From positions 310,001 through 374,000 of the forward strand of contig CP103025.1 of NCBI GenBank assembly GCA_024752435.1: a stretch of DNA of 64,000 nucleotides, given 5' to 3'. The translations under genes were made by a program, and so were the position numbers. This DNA comes from Allantophomopsis cytisporea (Eukaryota > Ascomycota > Leotiomycetes > Phacidiales > Phacidiaceae). This document shows, in pieces, positions 23,271-34,471 of this stretch. Below the pieces are notes generated by a model. It did no database searches, was not told where the DNA came from, and saw nothing but the letters and a program-made list of their open reading frames with translations. The stretch's first letter is position 1. Every line of letters begins with the position of its first letter.

Positions 23271-24482
23271 ATGCCTCAGCTCCACGTTCTCATATCAGGT
23301 GCTGGCATCGCAGGCCCGACTCTGGCATATTGGCTCACACGCAATGGCTTTAAAACAACCATTGTCGAGCGGTCCAAGGATCTGCGCACACAAGGCCAAT
23401 CAATTGATATCCGGGGTCCGGGCATCAAAGTAATCCGAGAGATGGGCTTGGAGGAAATAATAAAATCGAAGACATCCAAGGAAGAAGGCCTGGCATTTGT
23501 CGACGGCAATGGCAAGTCATTTGCAGACTTCCCAGTGGACAACGAAGGCGGAATGAGCTTCACCTCTGAAATCGAGATAATACGTGGAGATCTGGCTGAG
23601 ATATTCTATGATGCGAGTAAGAATGATACGGAGTATATTTTCGGGGATTATATCACATCCCTGATCGACGATGGGCAGAAGGTCACGGTGGAGTTTGCCA
23701 AAGGTCCCCAAAGAGAGTTTGACTTGGTCGTTGCGGCGGATGGGATGACTTCGAGAACACGGAGATTGACATGGGATGAGAAGACCGAGTCTCCTGTACG
23801 ATCACTAGGCCAGTACGCATCTTATTTCACCATTCCTAGAGAAGACCAAGATACCTCATGGGCAAAATGGTATAATGCCCCAGGTCGTCGTATGATGATG
23901 TCGCGTCCGGATAACTACGGCAATACACGCATCTACCTGACTGTCATGAATCCGAAGGCAAAGGAATTCTATAAGCTTGACGTTGCCGGTCAGAAGAAGT
24001 TGAACCGCGAGATCTTCGAGGATGCAGGCTGGGAGGCAAAACGATTCCTGGATGGTATGGATGCTTCGAAGGATTTCTACATGCAGGAGATTGCGCAGGT
24101 AAAGAAGCCTTCTTGGTCGAAAGGTCGAATCGTTGCTGTGGGGGATGCTGCCTATTGTCCTTCTCCTATATCAGGCATGGGAACAACACTGGCTGTCGTG
24201 GGAGCGTATGTTCTCGCCAACGAGCTCGGCCGGTGCTCGACCCATGAGGCAGCGTTTACCTCATATGAGAGTGTGTTCAGACCCTTGGTGAATGAAGCAC
24301 AGGATCTCTTTCCTGGAGCCCCAGGTATTGCTAATCCAGAAACAACATGGGGTATTTGGATCATGCACACGATACTGAGTTTTATCGTCAACTCTGGGCT
24401 CATCAAGTTGTTTATGAAATTCTCGTTGACTCCAGGAGATAAAATCAAGTTGCCGGATTATGGTTATCAGAAGGAGGTCTGA
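23271..24482 (+). CDS. FAD-dependent aromatic-type monooxygenase
   Basis: Single-exon gene, 403 residues, full length for the family. Rossmann FAD site: ISGAGIAGPTLAYWL (residues about 8-22, GxGxxG) with the acidic end at IVER. NAD(P)H/FAD DG motif: VVAADGMTSRTRR (about 154-166). GD motif that closes the FAD site: IVAVGDAAYCPSPISGMGTT (about 290-309). These three motifs define group A flavoprotein hydroxylases (PHBH/UbiH/TetX type), which add one oxygen atom to aromatic or polyketide-like substrates. The substrate is not readable. A hydrophobic stretch near the C-terminus (WIMHTILSFIVNSGLIKLFM) may contact membrane or form the dimer face. No biosynthetic cluster partners lie beside it: upstream is a dead transposon, downstream a helicase gene on the other strand. 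Confidence 0.9.
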   Translation: MPQLHVLISGAGIAGPTLAYWLTRNGFKTTIVERSKDLRTQGQSIDIRGPGIKVIREMGLEEIIKSKTSKEEGLAFVDGNGKSFADFPVDNEGGMSFTSEIEIIRGDLAEIFYDASKNDTEYIFGDYITSLIDDGQKVTVEFAKGPQREFDLVVAADGMTSRTRRLTWDEKTESPVRSLGQYASYFTIPREDQDTSWAKWYNAPGRRMMMSRPDNYGNTRIYLTVMNPKAKEFYKLDVAGQKKLNREIFEDAGWEAKRFLDGMDASKDFYMQEIAQVKKPSWSKGRIVAVGDAAYCPSPISGMGTTLAVVGAYVLANELGRCSTHEAAFTSYESVFRPLVNEAQDLFPGAPGIANPETTWGIWIMHTILSFIVNSGLIKLFMKFSLTPGDKIKLPDYGYQKEV

Positions 24483-25104
24483 ATAAGGAGGTCTGAGCGG
24501 GAGACTTGGAAGAATAACGATAGAAATATACATACTCCACTCATTAATTAGCCATAATTCAACGTGCTCCAGTTCTTTCATTTATTTTCTTTTCTTATTC
24601 AATATCTGCGTGCTAAATCAGCCATTTTATCGGCTATGGAGATAAAGTAGCAATGGAATAAAAAACAAACATGAAAAGATATTGCGATATTGCGGGATGA
24701 TAATTGTATGCCGAATTCAGCTCAGACATATGAATAACGAAGTGCCAGGCATGAAGATAGATTCTCTGCCAAAGAAATTCAGCACTCAATGGCTTAAAAC
24801 AATCTTACAGGACTCCCAGTAAGGGATGGTTCTAGATAACTTACGGCTCTTTTTGCTTTTCTTTCTTTCCCCTGCTTTAAGCTCTTACTGTATTAGAGCT
24901 TCCGGGACTGGGTACAGAACACGGGTGCAGGTATCTGTGCTAAGCAGAAAGACATGGAAACAGAATAAATCGCAGGATAGAAATCTGCCATAGCCAACAT
25001 ACTTTAGAGCTCCAAATTCAAGCCCATATGATCTAAGCTCATCTTCCGACGCATATCCCATTTTAAAGTCACGTATCCCCAACGCCACATAGACAGACCA
25101 TCAC
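24483..25104. other. Intergenic region between convergent genes
   Basis: 3' flanks of the monooxygenase and the helicase. AT-rich, with no supported coding sequence. Confidence 0.6.
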
Positions 25105-28100
25105 TTAATCTAGCAAAATGTGCAAATCCCTCGAGCGACTGTTCTGCTCTTCTTTAGCCTTCTCCTTAAACGCCTTCCCAACCAATTCTCTCTTTTCCTT
25201 CTGGACCGTAAGCACTCGATCCTCAATGCTATCCTGAATAACAAGTCTCCATATCGTCGTCGGGCGCTCTTGGCCCAGACGATGCACGCGATCAACAGCC
25301 TGATCCTCAATAGCAGGTGCCCACCAACTGTCCATTAGGATGACCGTGTCAGCCGCAACAAGGTTCAAGCCAACACCACAGACAGCAAGACTGGCCAGCA
25401 TGATCTTACAGTCTGGATCGTTGGATAGCGCAGTCATTGCCGTATCGCGTTTGCCAGCTGACATGGTCCCATCAATTCGAGTGTATTTGTAATTCGCAGA
25501 ATCGAGCTGGGTTTGGATTATGTTAAGAAAAGAGGTCCATTGAGAGAAAATAACGACCTTGCTAGCGGGGTCTTTTCGGCTGGCTGCAAGGATAGACATG
25601 AGAGCCTCAGTTTTCGAGCTCGTGGTATCGTCAGCCTCGATATCCTCATCATTATTGTCTTTCTGTATGGATCCCTCTTCCGCTGGCTGGACGAGCTCCT
25701 CAACATCTGCGATCGGTGCTCGACACATTGGACATTTGTGTTGGTGGTCGATGGTTCGCGTTATGCATTCTTGGCCAAAGACGTGTTTGCAGGCTGTTAT
25801 GATTGGGTTGTGCAAAGTCTCCAGACAAATAGGACATTCGTCCTGTGACTCGATAGAGAGCTGTAGAAGAGCTTGAAGGGCGATCCTATTCTCTTTGTTC
25901 AGCTCAACAACCTCCTTACTGTCTATCTGGGCGAGTAAATCGGTCACTCGTTTTCCAGCTAATTTCCAATGGCAGCAGATTTGACGGAGTCTCAGAAGCA
26001 TCTCGAGGATATTTCGGTAGGCAAATTTGTCCTTGCCATTCTCGAATCTGCTGAGCATACCCTTTGCCTCAGCATGGATGGCGTCGTATTTCTTCTTTTC
26101 ATCGGCCCGGAAATCAATACGGTGAATGTATGATGATAATTTAGGGAGCTTCAGGTCGACGAACTTCATTTCCTTCTTGCGTCGCAGACACATAGTGCGC
26201 ATAACGGACTGAAGCAGCGTTTCAGCATGAGGATCACCTTCTACCAGTGGTCTAGCTAGAACGCTATTGAACAGATCATAGCGCTCGAGACCACCAGTAA
26301 TCCGAAGGAATTTCAACATCGAGTGTAGATCTTTGATGGAGTTGACTATAGGTGTCCCTGTAAGGACCCATCTTGAATCTGCCATAATCATATAAGCTGC
26401 ATTTGCGACTTTGGTGTTGGTGTTTCGGATCGTATGACCCTCATCCAGAACAATGCGGTGCCACTTCATCGAGTAAAGTCCGCTCTTACGGGGGAGTGGT
26501 TCAGTAACGTTTTTGTTCGCACCTTGAAAACATTCCGTTACCAACAAGCCTTGCGAGATTTAGTAAAATATTCATCCTACAGGGTGGCACAGATACTTAC
26601 CATAAGTCGTAATTACAACATCATATTCTGAGAATTGCTTAGCAGACATAGATTTGCGACCGCTGCCGTGATATGTCATAACTTTCAGACCATGCTCAGA
26701 TTTGACATGCCTTTCAATCTGCTGACTCCAGTTGCTCATGACCGACAGTGGGGCAACTATTAAAGTAGAGCCGGGACCTCCTTCGAGAATAGTACTAATG
26801 ACTTGCAATGTCTTGCCCAAACCCATATCATCGGCGAGAATACCGCCACTTGCTAGATGAGGAGCATTAGCAGTTGAGAAATTTGTCGCAATGTTCATAT
26901 AATGACCGGGCCGAACTGTTGAACGTTTCCAAAGCTGCACAATATCTGTAGAATCTTCAGCTGGGAGTTTAGGCGACTCCATATCCAACATCCATTTTAG
27001 ACCCTGGACACAATTAACATTTTCTCGAGTCATATCAAACTTTGAGAATTACCTGAAGTTGATATGGCAGAAGTGTAGCGTTCAGTTTGAAAGGCTGTGC
27101 AGCTTTTGGCATTATCTCCAAGTACTCCTCTGGATTGCCCCATCGCTCAACCAACTGTTCGATTTCTCCTGGTCTGAGCCTTTCACTGCCATTTATAAGG
27201 TCTTGCATGTTGGGACCATCATCCACCAACAGAGGATCGTTTGGCAGGCCAGTGCCAGTAGACTGAGAGGCAGTAAAGCCCAGCTTCTTACGACCAGTTT
27301 CCTCCGGCTTCTTTGCCTTTTTCTGCCATTGCTTCTTTGCAATCAAAGGAATATGATCAGATTTCATATCTGCCTCAAGCTTTGTGCGCTCCGCAGGATC
27401 ACTAGTGCCAAAGAGGTCGAGCCGGAGTGGAATATCGTACTCATTTGTCTGTCTTCCAATCCGACCCTCTATGACAAGTCTACGCGAATCCTACAAAATG
27501 AGCATATGTATTCCCAAGATCAGATGGTTATATCTTACCACATAAGGTGCAAGTTTAGCAGCCATCGCCTTTGGAATATGTCCAATTTGTGAACCCTGAA
27601 CGTTCTCAACTCTGATGGCATTCCTGTCATACTGAAATGCCAATCAGTCTCTCGAGCCAAACAATTATGAAATTCAGCTACCTGATTATTTGCATCTCTC
27701 TGAATCACGACCATCTCACCAGGACTAGCATATCCAGCATAATACCGGACACCAACAATTTTGTTATCTTCATTACTGTTAACAGAGCTTCGACATAGAG
27801 TAACTCAACTTACCCACCGCGCCAATTTGGCTAAATCCAAAACCTTCTTGATTAAAGTCCTGGGTGGAAGTGATCAGCTCATTCTCAGCTGCATGCTCTG
27901 CAAGTTCATCAATGGTTTGAGAAGATCCCGATGCTTTAGGTGGTGCGGATAATGTGGGGGGATGATTTCTAGCATTGAGATTTGACGTAGCAGCACTGGC
28001 AAGAGGTGCAGACTGCTTGGAAAAAGTACATATATGCGATCCTGGTGGAAGAATTGCCGGTGGTTCTACGCGCCGCTTAGAATTCACTGATGTTCGTGAA

Positions 28101-28183
28101 GCCTTAGGCGGTGGACTTTCAGAATCGCCAGTCAGGTCGATGATGTTCCTCTTCGCGGCATTTTGCTTCGAAGGTCCAGCCAT
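25105..28183 (-). CDS. HIRAN-SNF2-RING helicase/ubiquitin ligase (HLTF/Rad5 class)
   Basis: Exons, 5' to 3' on the minus strand: 28183-27814, 27767-27682, 27631-27539, 27490-27053, 27003-26601, 26549-25105; 944 residues with all phases closing. Order: disordered N-terminus starting MAGPSKQNAAKRNIIDLTGD (a SUMO-interaction-like IIDLT); HIRAN domain (about 125-195: VGVRYYAGYASPGE ... DRNAIRVENVQGSQIGHIPK); SNF2 ATPase with GGILADDMGLGKTLQ (motif I), WHRIVLDEGHTIRN (motif II, DEGH), WVLTGTPIVNS (motif III); a C3HC4 RING inserted between the ATPase halves (CPICLETL...CKHVFGQECI...CPMCRAP); helicase C half with VVIFSQWTSF and AVDRVHRLGQ (motif VI). This layout is that of HLTF and Rad5, which remodel stalled replication forks and promote PCNA polyubiquitination in the nucleus. 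The order HIRAN-SNF2-RING is diagnostic; whether it is the sole Rad5 orthologue cannot be told. Confidence 0.93.
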
Positions 28184-29917
28184 GCTATTTGATAAATAAT
28201 TGTTCGATGGTTGGTTAATATCAAATGATCAGATGCCGTTCACGTTGAGATATAGCATGACGGCGACGTCAGTCAAGCTTTCGCTCTCCGCGTTTCTGGA
28301 ACGGTCAGAACGGCGCGTGCAGATCAACATTGAACACGACTGCACGTGATCATACGAGCATCTTCTCCTGCATGGAATCTTAATCGCCAAGATGTGGCTT
28401 TGACTGAACCTCTTGAAACAGCATCACTATCATTAGCCGCCCAAGTCTTGAATCTCGAAACACTCTTTATCTATTGTTAATTTGCTTATCCTCCTCCGGT
28501 TTGACATCCCTTTCTCCTCCACGACTGAGGACGACGATGGAGTACGCGGACCTTATGACTGCCGAACACCCTTACGCCAGTTCTTAGCCGACTCGTCAAC
28601 GCGTCTTCGTCTGATCAGGTTCTCCACCTCGAAGCTGTTTTTCTTATCTTATCCCTCAAAGGAAGTGCATATCTTTACTGACTTTGTTGCCAGCTTCCCA
28701 GTCGGGATTTGATTCGCATTTCATTATTTCTTCTTTCACTCACTTCTCCGTCGTCTCAGACAAGAAGACACGTCCTCCAGATCATGCATGAAATGTATGG
28801 AGAATGCTCGAAAACCCAGGAGTCCATGTCCTGTGCAATATGTACGACTTACCTTTCCTCGTGCAGATTGTGCCTCGGACTTGATTTTAATTTCGACAAG
28901 CCTCATTGATCAAAGAACGTCGTATGCGCCCGTCAAAGGTTAGCTACACGTGTTGGCAACTTGACTGTCGAGGGGATCCAACATTGACAGCGGCTGAATA
29001 TTCTTATTCGCTTCCTATCACTTACCAACACGAAGTGTGACTTTAGCCCTCTAGGCGTCTCTGCTTTGAGTTTAGATGACTACGACGATGGGCAACAGTG
29101 AAAACGCCGCGACGCAGATCTCCATCACCTTACAGCAGTTGGGCCTAATCACGAAACTGACGCTGCACTACCAACTGCCCTCTTAACCCTGAAGAATAAC
29201 AATGATCTCCGTTTCTCCCTCTAACAACTGGTCTCGAAGGCCGACGCAACTTCACGACTATGCCAAGATTGCATGTCTCTTATCCATGAATTAAAACATT
29301 CTACAGTACTCGGAGTGTATACATACAATGTTGCATAGAATTCTTTGCGCAAATTGCTGTGACTTCTGTCCACAATTGTTGGGTTGTTCTCATTCTATTG
29401 TTGTTACTTCAATTATCTATAAATGTTCATATTGTCGTCTCGGCGGTGTTTTATATTTTTTCATTTGGAAAGTCGATCGATTTTGTTTCGCTTTTTCTTC
29501 ATATAACAGCCACGTTTGCAATATCTGTGCTACTAATACCGCGACTCTCAAATATCCAGTTTCCCCGATACGACTAAAATCCTTCCGTCTTCCATCCGCC
29601 CAGAGCGTAAGGATGCATATGCACGACTTCTTTGATCTAGTGCGTGCCTGCAGAGTGATCGCAGACCATACTATGGCACTGACGCACCCTGTCATTTCCC
29701 ACTCAAGCATTGCGTGGCCCTGGGGTACATACGATTGTCGACGCGCAATAGACCCATAATCAAATCGGCCGCAGCTCCAGCAGGAACGCCAAATCCTATT
29801 CCAAAAAATTCAAATTTCCTTCGACTGCATTGAATAAGTATATGTCGTAATATCTCGTGAGTATGCTTCACGGTTCTTTATCTGCAGCACTTCGAGTGCT
29901 TTATAAACTCCTTTATC
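28184..29917. other. 1.7-kb intergenic region between divergent genes
   Basis: Upstream DNA of the helicase (-) and the DUF3431 gene (+). Open frames at 28482-28909 and 29328-29759 have no recognisable domain and no splice structure. I see no gene. Confidence 0.5.
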
Positions 29918-31036
29918 ATGTTGGCGTTTTCGCGACCACCCCCTTTTCATTATATCGCCCTCGCCATCATTTCCCTATCCACTATCATATATCTGTACAA
30001 TATATGCGACCGGCTTGATATCGACTGGACGAGTTTGAACCTCAAAGAACCAAACGATGTCAAAAATGAAGAGCCAGAATTCGCTAGCACGAATCCTTTA
30101 AAGAATGTCACGAAGGTAGTAGAGCCGAAAGTGCACTTGGTTGTGGCAGCGACAGCAGAAGAGGACTACACATGGACGACGAGATTAAACATTTCAGATC
30201 TGGTAACCATTCCCTACATCGCCGACAACTCCAGCGCAAAATACCACCCGCCACAAAATAAGGGGCATGAGGCGATAATTTACCTACAATACATGTACGA
30301 TTTCTACGATGCCCTCCCCGAAATATCCATTTTCAGCCATGCTGGAGAAACCTCCTGGCACATCGAAGGTCTCCTCCATAATATGACTTTTATCATCCAA
30401 AACCTGGATCTCGAAGAAGTTAAGCGACGCGACTACCTGAATTTGCGCGTATACTGGGCACATTTCTGCCCAGATTGGCTACATACCTCCGTCAAGACGC
30501 CGAACAAAGACAAGCCAGAACAGCCCTATATGGAGACGGCCTTCAAAGAGCTCTTCCCTGACGTTCCTGTGCCAGAAACATGGTCTGCACCATGCTGTTC
30601 GCAATTCGCTGTCACCAGAAAGGCGATCCAATCTGTGCCGCGGCAGCGCTATGCCGACTGGATCCGGTGGCTGCTGGACACAAACATCGACGACGCTAAC
30701 TCGGGCCGTCTATGGGAGCATTTCTGGAGCTATATATTCCTCGATAAGCCGATTGAATGCCCAGTCGAGTGGAAGACGTACTGCCAGAACTACGGCATCT
30801 GTTTTGACAGCAAGGCTTCACTGGACGAGTGGGAGGCGATGGATACGCGCGTGAGTCGGTTGAGAGACGCCATTGGACACTTTCGTAGCGGAAATGGCCA
30901 AAGTACTACTGTCTTGGGGTTCCGGAAGCAGCTGGAGGAGTTGGAGGAGCAGCTAAACGTCATGATGGATACAGCGCTCGAGAGAGGCCGCACGCCTGGC
31001 ATTCGCACCTTTTTTGATGATGAACTTTATGAATGA
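29918..31036 (+). CDS. DUF3431-family type II membrane protein
   Basis: Single exon, 372 residues. A short cytosolic end is followed by one signal-anchor helix at about residues 12-29 (YIALAIISLSTIIYLYNI). The rest is a luminal domain of the DUF3431 family: HEAIIYLQYMYDFYDALPE near the start, an Asn-rich middle with LNLRVYW, then CCSQFAVTRKAIQSVP, YADWIRWLLDT, DDANSGRLWEHFWSYIF and paired Cys near the end (ECPVEWKTYCQNYGIC). The layout suggests a Golgi or ER enzyme resembling a glycosyltransferase, but no activity is established for the family. The C-terminal 60 residues form an amphipathic coiled-coil-like helix (LGFRKQLEELEEQLNVMM). Confidence 0.88.
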   Translation: MLAFSRPPPFHYIALAIISLSTIIYLYNICDRLDIDWTSLNLKEPNDVKNEEPEFASTNPLKNVTKVVEPKVHLVVAATAEEDYTWTTRLNISDLVTIPYIADNSSAKYHPPQNKGHEAIIYLQYMYDFYDALPEISIFSHAGETSWHIEGLLHNMTFIIQNLDLEEVKRRDYLNLRVYWAHFCPDWLHTSVKTPNKDKPEQPYMETAFKELFPDVPVPETWSAPCCSQFAVTRKAIQSVPRQRYADWIRWLLDTNIDDANSGRLWEHFWSYIFLDKPIECPVEWKTYCQNYGICFDSKASLDEWEAMDTRVSRLRDAIGHFRSGNGQSTTVLGFRKQLEELEEQLNVMMDTALERGRTPGIRTFFDDELYE

Positions 31037-33598
31037 TGACGATTTTGTGTTTTTATAATAGATTTAGACGCCGGCTTGGCAAAATGGAAAGAAGGATAAA
31101 AATAAAATAAAAATTTCACACAAGCTGATTCGGACAAATGAGTTGATAGGACTAGAACATTCATGATATATGTCTATTCGATAGAAGAATCATCTGTTGT
31201 CTCTCGATGTATGTAGCTATGCATCTAAATAGTCCTTTCAATCCCGTTATCACTTTCAAATGGGCCTATACTGATCTACGAATGCTTCTTCCACATCTTC
31301 TTGAGGGATCGTAAGGATCGTCGAGGAAACTGTCTCAGTTGCGAGTTTATGCCGACGTGTCATCGATGTGGCATTATCATGACTTTTGTTCGGGTACCAG
31401 GCTCAAGCAAACTTGGCCAAATGGGTGTTTTCTGGTATCGATGTTAGATGTTCGATATCAGACAGATACCATCGTTAGACGTCGCAGTCTACCGAAAGAC
31501 AATATTTCTTCTTTTGTCATTATACAGATCAGTGGATATTGGGCTTTTCGGCGGAACTCATTCGTGTTCTGAGCATTTCTAAACTTGTAAACCATGACGC
31601 GAGTCCGTTTCTCGTTGTACTCGTTGATTAGGATTCTCAGCTCTTACTTGTTCTCACCGTTATGTCTTCACCTACACCGTTCAATCACAGTCGGATAGAA
31701 TATCTTCGGGATTCATTACATCACTATTTCACATTCTTATAAGAAGGTAATGTTGGAATGGCGCTCAAAAATTTCATGAATCTCGCGCCCGTCTACTACT
31801 AATCGTAGATATGATGGCCTGCAATCCTATCTGTTGGTCGGCGAATAATAAGATTGCTGGAGAATAGGATAGTAGGAAGAGCTGTATTCCAACTTCATAC
31901 TTTCAGGATAATAGATCAAAAGAAACGCCAAAGATCACGCTCAACGACTTACATCTTGCCATTTGAGCGGATACCCGAGGAGGTTATGACTTCGGGGTTC
32001 CTTAGTCTTGAGCATTTTCAAGATTCTTTTAGCATTAACGTCTAAGAAATTCTGGCGGGCGGAGTTAAGACTTACTCTTGGTCACATAATCTTGTCATTT
32101 TCGTCCACCAGTTCAAAATTCAATCCAACGCCACCTGGTGAATAATGCAATTTTTTTCGTTAGTAGCAGAAAGTTCATCAACTTCCACGGACTGTATCCT
32201 GGAATTCGATGAGGTCTCTTACTTATACCTGATCCTGAGGAACTCGGATTTTCAGTAGAACCATCATGTTTGAAGAATACACTGTAGGAAGCCCCAGCTA
32301 CCAGAATGAATACAATGGCTTATAGAAAATGATAGCATTTTGGTTTAGAGAGATCTGGAATCTTGAAAAGAAGTTTGTGATGATCTATGTAACCATTGAA
32401 GTAGCTGGAAGAACTGGTGAAAACGATGAGAGGCTATGAAGAAACTTAGTGATCGTCGACACTCATACTGATTCAATTTTAATTTTCTAAAGCTTTGATA
32501 TTTGGCAATGCCGGCAGTCAGAAGATTTTTCAAGATAACTATGGCAGTAATCCATACAGAATTTGACAGCATTATATGGGGGAAAAGGTGGTATGGATAT
32601 TCGCTCGCCAACAAGTATAAGTCGTGATTATTGCCTACGCACTTTGAACGTTTCACAATTTCAGCTGCTGAATGCACAAAATTGACTTGGACAATACGTA
32701 AGATTCCAACTGTATCTACTGTTTTAGAAGCAGAGATTCTCGATAATATCATTTATTGAAGCTCAAAAATTCGTGCTGGTTGAAATCCTTGGTAATGTCC
32801 TCAGAAGCGTGTAACTGATCATGAGATTGGTTGGGACAACCAATTCCATGCTGCGCTATCGTCTCATTAAGTAACACTTCATATACATAACTCTAGATAT
32901 ATCAAATGACGGAAGTCTTAGTGGTTACGGTCCCATGCTGATCGCATTTTTCAGCAGCGGTCTCTATGTTATGTTCATCTTTTGTCATGTCTGTCTGATA
33001 AAACACTTTATATATACATAAGTTCTAAATGCTTCTTGGGCTTGATGCATAACATATATGTTACAGAATACCTACCAACAATGGAAGATCAACAACAATT
33101 TGAATTATAGCGATGCATCAGTTTCGGAGGAGATGCGTGGTACCTCGTTTGACACTTTTGTGACTTTAGTTTTCGTCAGAAAAATCCGAGAAATCACAAC
33201 ATCACAAATGGGAGTTCCACGTATAGGAAAAACCCTCTCGGACTTTAGCAGAAACTTGAGTATCCCAGCGGCTAGTAACTCTTTCAAGGAGACTCCCAGA
33301 AAACCTGTGCGGAGATTGAACGCAGAGGTAGAGATGTGAGGACTGGCAACTGCAGACCTTGCCTTGTCTATTTTGATCGGAGCGCTGTACAGCCCCATAT
33401 GTCACAATAAGAACGAGTAGATTCCACGAGTTGGCAATCTAATTCTTCGGTGCATCAGTGCATAATCAACCTTAAAACAACAATTCTTCAAAGTCTGCGA
33501 CTCTTTGAATCAATAACGATGATAGTAGGTGATATTCTAATATTGAAGAAGTCTTCAGATAAAATGTGCGAGGATTCGAGGCCCTACATAGCCAGTGG
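31037..33598. other. 2.6-kb AT-rich region without a supported gene
   Basis: Short frames on both strands only, the longest being 32345-32752 (-) and 33058-33339 (+). Neither has a domain or a credible start context. The composition suggests old, decayed sequence. Confidence 0.5.
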
Positions 33599-34471
33599 TC
33601 ATCCCTTATTTGCTTGACCCATTTCTTTCCTCATCGCCTCCTTCACGATATTTCCACACATTTTAGCATACGGATTTGTACGTACAGCCATTGCCTTAGA
33701 TATTTCGTTTCCGTATCTCCCACCCAGAAAGAAGTCTTTGGCCCCAGCTGCCTCCAATGCTTCGGGAGTCACTCCAAACCGCTTCAACAATGGAGGTATT
33801 GAGGATTCATCTGTTGATTTTGATACAGCCAAAGATTTCTTAAGCTCCTTCGAAGATACGTGCAAAAGAGCAGCACGTTGCGTATGTGCCTGAGCAAGAA
33901 GCAGTGCCTGTGCGCGCGAGACTGGTGATGAAGGTGATGCTGGAGTTGCAAGTCTGATAGCCATACTCAAATCATCCAAAGCGATTTCTATAACACTTGA
34001 CTTGTTCAATTTGGTATTCTGCACCGTATCTGGAGATTTCATGAAGATATTATCTCCGTATCGCCAACGGATGAGCTGGGCCCTATTATTGTATGCTGCA
34101 GCGTATGTAGGATGTTCCTTGATCAACGATGACAAGATCCCATACGCCTCAGCAAATGCATCGTCTTTGGCCTTATCATCAACAGGATTTCCTTGCTGGC
34201 TCACATCCTCTACTCGCTTGATGGCTTGCCGTTGTTTTGCTTCAAGACAAGATAGCAATGCTTCATCTCGAATCCGGGCGTCTCTGGGTAAAGTGTCAAC
34301 TATTTCGACCCCTGGCGATGGCGAGCTTTCAGGATCAAATATTTGGGCCAAAACTCGTGAATCTGCCTTGCTCAATTCTGGTTTGTCTATCATGATAAAG
34401 GCTGAATGGTTGATAGCCGCAAATGGTATGAAGTTGCTTTGAAATTGTGAGATATTTTCAAATGCTGACAT
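33599..34471 (-). CDS. TTC36-like tetratricopeptide protein
   Basis: Single exon, 290 codons from the first ATG; the ATG at 34393 (MIDKPELSKADSRVL...) gives 264 residues and aligns better with the family start. Family features: N-terminal SRVLAQIFDPESSPSP; an ELxEGVxA-like stretch near LLSCLEAKQRQAIKRVEDVS; the TPR core with YGILSSLIKEHPTYAAAYNNRAQLIRW; EIALDDLSMAIRLAT; QALLLAQAHTQRAALLH; and the closing LGGRYGNEISKAMAVRTNPYAKMCGNIV, which matches the conserved NPYAxxCN end of TTC36 proteins. TPR units bind partner proteins; TTC36 itself is poorly understood (linked to tyrosine catabolism in animals). Cytosolic by lack of any targeting sequence. Confidence 0.85.
   Translation of the reverse strand: MSAFENISQFQSNFIPFAAINHSAFIMIDKPELSKADSRVLAQIFDPESSPSPGVEIVDTLPRDARIRDEALLSCLEAKQRQAIKRVEDVSQQGNPVDDKAKDDAFAEAYGILSSLIKEHPTYAAAYNNRAQLIRWRYGDNIFMKSPDTVQNTKLNKSSVIEIALDDLSMAIRLATPASPSSPVSRAQALLLAQAHTQRAALLHVSSKELKKSLAVSKSTDESSIPPLLKRFGVTPEALEAAGAKDFFLGGRYGNEISKAMAVRTNPYAKMCGNIVKEAMRKEMGQANKG

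Noticed and set aside
29328..29759. 143-codon plus-strand frame
   Set aside because: Cys- and Phe-rich chance reading of AT-rich DNA, no recognisable domain.
31339..31460. Possible zinc-cluster-like Cys pattern (CLSCEFMPTCHRCG)
   Set aside because: Single short match with no start, splice sites or downstream domain; the following frame closes quickly.
32345..32752. 135-codon minus-strand frame
   Set aside because: AT-rich, no domain, no upstream exon.
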